This document shows positions 37,258 to 43,561 of a DNA stretch of 64,000 bases, piece by piece. The notes beneath the pieces are model-generated. The model was not told the DNA's origin. It did no database searches and was given only the letters and a program-made list of their open reading frames with translations. The stretch comes from JBPEWY01 sp052032225 (GTDB lineage Bacteria; Bacteroidota; Bacteroidia; Flavobacteriales; Flavobacteriaceae), in NCBI GenBank assembly GCA_052032225.1, contig JBPEWY010000013.1, positions 1 to 64,000 of the forward strand, in the 5' to 3' direction. How positions within the stretch are numbered: the stretch's first letter is position 1; each line of letters begins with the position of its first letter. A program made the translations under genes and the position numbers.

Positions 37258-39498
37258 TTACTCTTGTGGCTTATAGTATAAATCTATTAAGTTGTTTGCA
37301 GCCACTAATAAATCTTGAGTTTCTTGTAATAAATTAAAGTACAAGGTGGTGTTTTTAGCGCTAGATTCTTCTTTTCTGGTGCGCTCAACCTGCTTTTTAA
37401 TTTTCTTAATAATCAAATCAAAAATACCAGGCATTTTTTCTAATACACCGCCAAGCTCCTCGAAAGATTTACGCTCAAAAATAGAAGCCATCTCAGAGAA
37501 TAAAGCATCTACGTTTTCTTCTATTTCTTTTAAGTCTTTTAACTGTTTAAAGCGTAGCTTATTGTGGTTATTGTTAACATGCTTATGGCTTATTTTAGCA
37601 ATGTACTCTAATGATTGGCTCATGTCTTGCAAATAAGCTAACATGTTAATATAGAAATCGCTGGCATGTAAACTAGACTCGTCTAAGTTTTTAATAAAGT
37701 AGAAAATATTATCGCGAAGTTCTTCTACCTCATCATTTAACTTATCTATACCTTTTTTACTCTTTTTAAGCTTTTTAAGTTCAAGCCTAGAAAGCCCATC
37801 TATAGTATTAGAATAAATTTTATTTCCTCTGGTTAAGAATGATTTAATGTTGGCAGCACTCTCATCCATAACACCTTGAACTGAGCTGCTTTCTGTGCTA
37901 CTTAAACCATTAATTTCTTTTTCGGCTTTTAATTTGTTTGAATAGTTAATAGCATTTCTAACCAGAAGTAATACCGCTAGCAATAATAATATTGCTACCA
38001 TAGAAGGCACGTGTATATTAATTAAATAAGCAACTGTAGATGATGCTATAAAGGCAATGATTGCTGTTAAGAACCAACCTCCAATAACATTTAATACTCC
38101 GGCAACTCTGTAAACAGCACTTTCGTTACCCCAAGCTCTATCTGCTAATGAAGTACCCATGGCAACCATAAACGTTACGTAGGTTGTAGATAGAGGTAAT
38201 TTCATTGAAGTAGCTATAGAGATTAGAATACTGGCAACCATAAGGTTTACAGAGGCTCTAACCATATCAAAAGCCGGCATATCTTTAGCTTTTTTAGCAG
38301 AAATAGCAAGAGCAGCAGGCTTCTCAAAACGCTTATTTATAAATTGTTTTGTTGTATTTGGTAATAAGGTGCTATAACTAACCGATAAACCATTGGCTAA
38401 ACGAACAATGCTACGCGATAAAAAGTTAGGCTGAAAACGCTCTTTAGCTTCTCCTTGTCTAGATAAATTAATTTCTGTTTCGGTTACGTGTCTTGACTTT
38501 TTAGAGAACCAAAGCGTTAATACCATTATTAAACCTGCAACACCTAATAATAATGTAGGGGTAGGCACTTTACTGGCTAATACACCCATGCTAAACTCTG
38601 ATGCTGCCATACCAGATGCAGCCCAAGCCTCATAAGATTGCCATGCGGCTATTGGTACACCAATAAAGTTAACCAAATCGTTCCCTGCAAAAGCAAGTGC
38701 TAAAGCAAAGGTTCCTATTAAAATTATGAATTTATAAACGTTAATTTTTAAAACACCAACAATTATAGCACAAACAGAAACCCAGAAAACCAGGCTGTAT
38801 AATACTACTTGTAATGTGTTGTTTTTTACAAACTCTAAAGTAGCTTTATCAACAAACGAAGCTCCTTTAAGCCCCTTTATTAAAATAAAGTAAGTTATGG
38901 CAGTTGCAGCTAAACCACCAAAAACAATACTAACCCATTTTGGAAGCTTTTCAAACTCAAAAGATAATAATACTCTAGAGATATACTGCACAATTGCACC
39001 TACGGTAAAGGCAATACCAACAGAGAGCAAAATACCCAAAATAATTTGTGTGGCTTTAGCCGTGTTTATATAGTTGCTTAGTTCTGTTGCAGAACCACCA
39101 TCTGCGTAAATTTTTATTAAAGCTACAGCTACAGAAGCACCTAAAAGCTCAAACACAATAGATACCGTGGTAGAAGTTGGCATTCCCAGTGTGTTAAAGA
39201 AATCTAACAGTAAGATATCGGTTATCATTACTGCCATGAAAATAATCATGATCTCATCAAAGTAAAATTGTCCGGGATTCATGATTCCTTTTCGGGCAAC
39301 CTCCATCATACCACTAGAAAATAATGCTCCACAGGCAATACCAATACTTGCCGTAATCATTATGGTTCTAACAGGTAATGCTTTAGAACCTAATGCAGAG
39401 TTTAAAAAGTTAACGGCATCGTTACTAACCCCAACAATAAGGTCTGCAACTGCTAAAACCGCTAACGCAACAATCATTAAAAAATAAATATTCTCCAT
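37258..39498 (-). CDS. PiT-family inorganic phosphate transporter with C-terminal PhoU-like domain
   Basis: 746 residues. The N-terminal ~530 hold about 12 membrane helices with the two PiT signatures, GVSNDAVNFLNSALG and AGNDLVNFIGVPIAAW, for proton- or sodium-coupled phosphate uptake. Residues ~560-746 are soluble, helical and charged, like PhoU/PhoU_div proteins that regulate PiT transporters; here the regulator is fused. It follows the phosphate-selective porin on the same strand (72 bp gap), so periplasmic entry and inner-membrane uptake are linked. A weaker internal promoter may lie in the gap. Confidence 0.93.
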   Translation of the reverse strand: MENIYFLMIVALAVLAVADLIVGVSNDAVNFLNSALGSKALPVRTIMITASIGIACGALFSSGMMEVARKGIMNPGQFYFDEIMIIFMAVMITDILLLDFFNTLGMPTSTTVSIVFELLGASVAVALIKIYADGGSATELSNYINTAKATQIILGILLSVGIAFTVGAIVQYISRVLLSFEFEKLPKWVSIVFGGLAATAITYFILIKGLKGASFVDKATLEFVKNNTLQVVLYSLVFWVSVCAIIVGVLKINVYKFIILIGTFALALAFAGNDLVNFIGVPIAAWQSYEAWAASGMAASEFSMGVLASKVPTPTLLLGVAGLIMVLTLWFSKKSRHVTETEINLSRQGEAKERFQPNFLSRSIVRLANGLSVSYSTLLPNTTKQFINKRFEKPAALAISAKKAKDMPAFDMVRASVNLMVASILISIATSMKLPLSTTYVTFMVAMGTSLADRAWGNESAVYRVAGVLNVIGGWFLTAIIAFIASSTVAYLINIHVPSMVAILLLLAVLLLVRNAINYSNKLKAEKEINGLSSTESSSVQGVMDESAANIKSFLTRGNKIYSNTIDGLSRLELKKLKKSKKGIDKLNDEVEELRDNIFYFIKNLDESSLHASDFYINMLAYLQDMSQSLEYIAKISHKHVNNNHNKLRFKQLKDLKEIEENVDALFSEMASIFERKSFEELGGVLEKMPGIFDLIIKKIKKQVERTRKEESSAKNTTLYFNLLQETQDLLVAANNLIDLYYKPQE

Positions 39499-39521
39499 AG
39501 TTAGTTTAGAATAAAATCATG

Positions 39522-39567
39522 CAAATTTCTGTATAAAGTACTGCACAATTGTTATCAAATTGTTATT
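39522..39567 (-). promoter_or_regulatory. possible internal Pho-box-like promoter before the PiT gene
   Basis: On the minus strand AATAAC-N5 (39567-39557) and GATAAC-N5 (39556-39546) repeat with an 11-bp period. They stand 42 and 31 nt above a TTTGC, the same phase as in the porin promoter, but the unit nearest TTTGC is absent. Tentative. Confidence 0.3.
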
Positions 39568-39570
39568 TCT

Positions 39571-40770
39571 TTAAAAATGTAAATCTAACTGCAACCTAAA
39601 CATTAGTTGGTTGTTACCGCCCTCGTTATCTAAATAACTTATATCTGATTGTACTTTTAGTTTATGACCTACTATAAATTTTGATACTCCTAGGGTGTAC
39701 TGATGTTGAGGTAATTTTCCGGTTATAGATGCATCTGTTTTAACATTGGTATACCTTCCGGCAAGCTCTAAGTTGTTTTTAAACAAATACCCCATTTGAA
39801 GGTTTAAAGATTCTCCAACCTCTACAACATCTCCTGTTGCAGAGCCGTCAGAGTTTGTAGCAATTGGGTTAGAGGCGTCTCTGTGAGCGTATTCTCCCAT
39901 AAACGAAAACCCATTATGCTTGTACATTGCATCTACAAACCAGGTGTTTATATTAGTTTCGTGTAAACCATAATCTGTTTCCATGTAAGAACCTAAATTA
40001 CTTCTGGTTTTTACGGCATTGTTATTATGATCAAAAGTAATTCCGATGGCTAATTTAGGTTTAGGTTCACGTTTTAAATCACTACCCGAATAATCTCCCT
40101 TGCTTTTAAATGCGCCAAATGGTAATAACTCGATTCTTGAAGTGTATTGATGACCTCCTAAATTACCACGCGTTATATTACGTCCCTCTCCTTGAGATAT
40201 GGCAAATATTTCTTTAACTATAAAGTTGTTTCCGAGTGTAAAGTGATGACGTAATTGAATACCAATGTCTCGGTCTATGTTAAACCTGCTGTTTAGTAAA
40301 GAACGATCTACCAATTGCATGTTTCCAGACGAAATAACACGCTCCCTGTTACCCGGTAATTTTGCCTGACCGGCCCAAAGCTCAAAGTTTTGATAAAAAT
40401 TCCACTTAATGTAAGCATCAAGTATATACCTTGGAGCATTGTGAGTATAAACAGAAGCTCCAGAGATATCTCTGTTAGATAATCCTAACTCTATTTTATA
40501 CTTGAGTTTTGGAGAAAAAGCAAATCCGTTAAATTTTAAACGAGCACGTCTGATTAAAGCACTTTGCTCCGGATTTACAAAATCATTATCAACTTCATCC
40601 CATGAAAAAGATGATAAAAACTGCATTCTAGCAGAAAAATTCATGCTCCAAGTACTATCTTTAGCTACTACATCTAAAATTCCCTTTCCAAAAGTAGTTT
40701 CAGTAGTTTCTTGTGCATTTACAAAGCCAAAAGATAGCAGTAATCCTGCCAACCAAAGTCTGAGTTTCAT
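39571..40770 (-). CDS. phosphate-selective porin O/P-family outer-membrane protein
   Basis: 399 residues with the ATG at 40770, which begins a clean signal peptide ending at GFVNAQ; the frame could open 8 codons earlier at 40794, but that lies on the putative -7 element. A beta-barrel with alternating strands and a terminal FRLQLDLHF ending in phenylalanine, as usual for outer-membrane porins. The Porin_O_P family includes OprP/OprO for phosphate and polyphosphate. Located directly upstream of the PiT transporter and driven by Pho-box-like repeats. Confidence 0.87.
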   Translation of the reverse strand: MKLRLWLAGLLLSFGFVNAQETTETTFGKGILDVVAKDSTWSMNFSARMQFLSSFSWDEVDNDFVNPEQSALIRRARLKFNGFAFSPKLKYKIELGLSNRDISGASVYTHNAPRYILDAYIKWNFYQNFELWAGQAKLPGNRERVISSGNMQLVDRSLLNSRFNIDRDIGIQLRHHFTLGNNFIVKEIFAISQGEGRNITRGNLGGHQYTSRIELLPFGAFKSKGDYSGSDLKREPKPKLAIGITFDHNNNAVKTRSNLGSYMETDYGLHETNINTWFVDAMYKHNGFSFMGEYAHRDASNPIATNSDGSATGDVVEVGESLNLQMGYLFKNNLELAGRYTNVKTDASITGKLPQHQYTLGVSKFIVGHKLKVQSDISYLDNEGGNNQLMFRLQLDLHF

Positions 40771-40791
40771 ACGTATTAGTTTTTGTCGCTG

Positions 40792-40837
40792 CAAATAACC
40801 AATACTAATGTTAAGTTAATGTTTCCTAAAGATTAAA
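40792..40837 (-). promoter_or_regulatory. Pho-box-like promoter of the porin-PiT operon
   Basis: Minus strand: three 11-bp units headed TTTAAT (40837), GGAAAC (40826) and CTTAAC (40815), then 9 nt, then TTTGC (TTTG at 40795-40792). The expected transcript start is at GACAAAAACTA (from 40787), 17 nt above the ATG. Layout is the same as at 46367-46445. Confidence 0.6.
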
Positions 40838-40854
40838 TAATAATAATAAAATAA

Positions 40855-40877
40855 GGCTACCTTGGCCGGAGGTAGCC
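40855..40877. other. strong GC-rich hairpin in the porin-MORN intergenic region
   Basis: Perfect 8-bp stem GGCTACCT/AGGTAGCC (40855-40862 with 40870-40877), loop TGGCCGG. On the minus strand a T-rich run follows, so it could end a minus-strand transcript or shield the porin promoter from upstream reading. Confidence 0.6.
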
Positions 40878-40892
40878 GTGTTTCAGTAATAA

Positions 40893-40912
40893 TACAAGGT
40901 TGACAAAAACTA
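40893..40912 (+). other. orphan copy of the receptor-promoter start sequence
   Basis: Plus-strand TACAAGGTT directly joined to GACAAAAACTA. The same two blocks flank a 10-nt CCTTTGCGGT in the receptor promoter at 46351-46381 (minus strand). Only a five-codon frame follows. It looks like a promoter that has lost its -7 element. Confidence 0.45.
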
Positions 40913-41038
40913 ATGTATATATGAAACGCGTCTTATAAGACATCTCAAAATTCTTTTTTTAATGTAAAGTAGGTGTGATTTTAACTTTAAGTAATCTTTA
41001 CGATTTACAAGTTAATTGCAATATAGTTGAGTGTTTTG

Positions 41039-41062
41039 TGATTTTCAATATGTTGAAAATCA
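41039..41062. repeat. 10-bp perfect inverted repeat, operator-like
   Basis: TGATTTTCAA, spacer TATG, TTGAAAATCA. It stands ~90 bp above the MORN-like gene; a dimeric regulator could bind here. No further gene is seen in this ~385-bp gap (40771-41155), which otherwise holds the porin promoter, a hairpin, the orphan start sequence and the 11-bp ladder. Confidence 0.55.
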
Positions 41063-41080
41063 ATTATATACATCATTAAT

Positions 41081-41113
41081 GTTAATTTAACGTTATGCAA
41101 ATGTTTACTAAAT
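41081..41113 (+). promoter_or_regulatory. 11-bp-periodic GTTWAY ladder before the MORN-like gene
   Basis: GTTAAT (41081), GTTATG (41092) and GTTTAC (41103) recur at exactly 11 bp. The last unit is 28 nt above TTTG, not 20 or 31 as in the porin and receptor promoters, so the match is incomplete. Confidence 0.4.
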
Positions 41114-41126
41114 GTAAATTTTTAAC

Positions 41127-41134
41127 TATTTTTG
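41127..41134 (+). promoter_or_regulatory. Bacteroidota -7 element for the MORN-like gene
   Basis: TATTTTTG, an exact TAnnTTTG match, 21 nt above the ATG at 41156. Confidence 0.55.
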
Positions 41135-41155
41135 AGTAACGTTAATCCAAAAGCC

Positions 41156-41518
41156 ATGAAAAAATATGTATTCATAGCATTAGCTTTTTTATTTGTTACA
41201 GTAGTTAATGCCCAAGAAAAAGATAACGCATCTTACCTAAAAAAGGGTGACGTAATTGAAGCTACTTTTTATTATGACAATGGCAAAGTAAGCCAGCACG
41301 GTTTTTTTAATGAAGAAGGCAAGTTGCATGGCAAATGGGTTAGTTATGATGTTAATGGAAAAAAAACTGCTATAGCCCACTATGAAAATGGCAAGAAAGT
41401 AGGAAAATGGTTTTTTTGGACCGATGAATCTCTAAAAGAAGTTGATTTTGTAGGTTATAGAGTAGCTAAAGTTGTAGAATGGACAGGCAAAGAAGCCTTA
41501 GCAATTAAACAAGAATAA
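41156..41518 (+). CDS. small exported MORN-repeat-like (YwqK-like) protein
   Basis: 120 residues with the ATG at 41156, which begins a signal peptide ending at VVNAQ (residue 20); the frame could open earlier at a TTG inside the promoter. Three MORN/YwqK-type pieces follow: YYDNGKVSQHGFFNEEGKLHGKW, YDVNGKKTAIAHYENGKKVGKW in shorter form, and a degenerate third. YwqK-like proteins are widespread in Bacteroidota, and the 'antitoxin' label is not informative. It lies between the phosphate porin and the receptor/lipoprotein operon; a shared role is possible. Confidence 0.75.
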   Translation: MKKYVFIALAFLFVTVVNAQEKDNASYLKKGDVIEATFYYDNGKVSQHGFFNEEGKLHGKWVSYDVNGKKTAIAHYENGKKVGKWFFWTDESLKEVDFVGYRVAKVVEWTGKEALAIKQE

Positions 41519-41537
41519 CTTACTTAGAATGTATAAG

Positions 41538-41567
41538 AAAAGGCAGCCTGTTTTGGCTGCCTTTTTT
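41538..41567. terminator. bidirectional terminator
   Basis: Stem GGCAGCC/GGCTGCC (41542-41548 with 41555-41561), extended by A4/T4, loop TGTTTT, T tails on both strands. It serves the MORN-like gene and the convergent lipoprotein gene. Confidence 0.93.
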
Positions 41568-41584
41568 ATTTTAAGTGTAATGTT

Positions 41585-43540
41585 TTATTGTAATCTGGCA
41601 TCTTTCCATGTCCAGGTAGAGATATCTACTTGTGTTCCGGTGTTATAGTCTGCTGTTGTAGATGCGTCTTCGCCATCTATTTGTATGTTAGTTAATGGGC
41701 CGTTGTCTTTCATATCTATATTGGTATCGTAACCATCAAGATAAATGTTTGTAATGGTAGCGCCCGATTGCTTTTTAAATTGTAAAGCAGTACCTCCGGT
41801 TGTAGAAACAGCCGTAAAATTAATTAATGATGGGTTGTTGTTTACTCCATCGGCTTCTACTGCTGTTGAGAAACCACTTATGCTGTGCTTAACATAAGTG
41901 TTAGTTACGCTTCCGTTCCAACCCTCTGTCCAATCTACAGAGTCGTCTTCGTTGTTTTCTAAGTATAGGTTAGTAACCGACACCGTACCTCCAAAAAACT
42001 CAACCCCATCATCTGCACCGTTAATTACTGCAATGTTTTCTACTGTTGTACCAGAACCAACTGCATAGAAAGAGATTCCGTTGTATTGAGATTCAGAGTT
42101 AATTTGTGCTCCGGTTCCTAAAATTACCAGGTTTTTTATTACTCCGGAGTTATCAGAATCATTATTACCACCATAAATAAACCCACCAATTTCTGCTACT
42201 GCATTAATACCTTCTGTGGTTGATGCGTCTCCGCAAATTGTTAATCCGCCCCAATCCCCAGGATTTGCATTAGGAGAAGACATAACAACCGGATTATCTG
42301 GAGTACCGTTAATTTCTATTTGCCCTCCTTTTAATACTGCAATGTAAACGGCAGTACCTTCTGCAGCAGCAGTAATTTTAGTACCTGCCGGAATAATTAA
42401 TTTACCGCCATCTTCTACAATAAACGAAGAGTTTAATTGGTACGATACATTAGGATCTAAAGTGCGTGTAGTATTTAATGTACCTTGTAAAACAGATTGG
42501 TCTAGAGTTAAGTTAGAGTTTACCCAAGCAAAATCATTAACATTTACTGTTGCTTGAGTGGTGTAGCTATTAAACGGATCGGCATCTTCACCATCTATTT
42601 GTATGTTAGAGAGTGGGCCATTATCTTTCATATCAATAGAAGTAGTGTAACCGGCTAAAGATAATCCTGTAATGGTTGCACCAGATTCTTTTTTAAACTG
42701 TAAAGCAGTGCCACCGGTAGTAGAAACAGCTGTAAAGTTTATTAGCTTAGGATTTTGATTTTCTCCATCGGCTTCAACAGCTGTTGAAAACCCTTGAATG
42801 GTATGTAGCACATACGTATTTGTAATAGTTCCACTCCAACCTTCGGTCCAATCTACAGAGTCGTCTTCGTTATTTTCTAAATATAGGTTAGTAACCGATA
42901 CAGTTCCTCCAAAAAACTCAACGCCATCATCTGCACCATCTAAAATGGCCACATTACTAATGGTAGTACCAGAACCTACAGCATAAAGCGTTAATCCGTT
43001 GTATTGAGATTCAGAATTTATTTGAGCTCCGGCACCTTTAATAATTAAATAGTTAATACTACCTGAGTTGTCGTTGTTATCTGTACCCCCATAAACTAAG
43101 CCTCCAACTTCTGCAACAGCATCTATGCCTTCTGTTGTTACAGCTTCTCCACATATTAAAAGGCCTCCCCAGTCTCCAGGATCTCCATTTTCTGATGTCA
43201 TAACAACCGGATTAGAGGCAGTTCCTTGAATAATTATATCTGCACCTTGCTCTACGGCTATGTATCTGTCTGTTCCTTTTTCTGATACAATGGTGGTTCC
43301 GGCAGGAATGGTAAGTGTAGCTCCAGACTTAACAGTAAACACGCCGGTAAGCTTGTACTCTTTAGAGGGATCTAATGTTCTGCTTTCTGTAACATCTCCC
43401 GTTAACTCTACAGCATTACCATTGTTACCGTTACCATTGTTTGGGTTTATAAACCCATCGTCGCTACTGCTACAAGCAAAAATTGCTACAGCAAAAAATG
43501 TTGCTAAAAAATAATTTTTAATGTGTTTGGTTGTTTTCAT
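41585..43540 (-). CDS. internally duplicated beta-helix-type surface lipoprotein, partner of the adjacent receptor
   Basis: 651 residues. Lipobox IFAC with C23, followed by SSSDDG, which resembles the flavobacterial lipoprotein export signal (S-D-D), so it is probably surface exposed. After an Asn/Gly linker come two ~300-residue copies. Each begins RTLDP..Y, continues IPAGT, NPVVM(T/S)S and NPGDWGGL-like ICG, and shares long identical acidic stretches (ADDGVEFFGGTVSVTNLYL, NNEDDSVDWTEGW). Fold is likely a right-handed parallel beta-helix. No catalytic residues recognised. It lies 21 bp below the TonB receptor gene, so the pair form one operon. Confidence 0.82.
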   Translation of the reverse strand: MKTTKHIKNYFLATFFAVAIFACSSSDDGFINPNNGNGNNGNAVELTGDVTESRTLDPSKEYKLTGVFTVKSGATLTIPAGTTIVSEKGTDRYIAVEQGADIIIQGTASNPVVMTSENGDPGDWGGLLICGEAVTTEGIDAVAEVGGLVYGGTDNNDNSGSINYLIIKGAGAQINSESQYNGLTLYAVGSGTTISNVAILDGADDGVEFFGGTVSVTNLYLENNEDDSVDWTEGWSGTITNTYVLHTIQGFSTAVEADGENQNPKLINFTAVSTTGGTALQFKKESGATITGLSLAGYTTSIDMKDNGPLSNIQIDGEDADPFNSYTTQATVNVNDFAWVNSNLTLDQSVLQGTLNTTRTLDPNVSYQLNSSFIVEDGGKLIIPAGTKITAAAEGTAVYIAVLKGGQIEINGTPDNPVVMSSPNANPGDWGGLTICGDASTTEGINAVAEIGGFIYGGNNDSDNSGVIKNLVILGTGAQINSESQYNGISFYAVGSGTTVENIAVINGADDGVEFFGGTVSVTNLYLENNEDDSVDWTEGWNGSVTNTYVKHSISGFSTAVEADGVNNNPSLINFTAVSTTGGTALQFKKQSGATITNIYLDGYDTNIDMKDNGPLTNIQIDGEDASTTADYNTGTQVDISTWTWKDARLQ

Positions 43541-43561
43541 TGTAATAAAGTATTAATTGTG

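Noticed and set aside
40921..40938. Five-codon frame (MKRVL) after the orphan start sequence
   Set aside because: Too short to support as a gene and without a -7 element.
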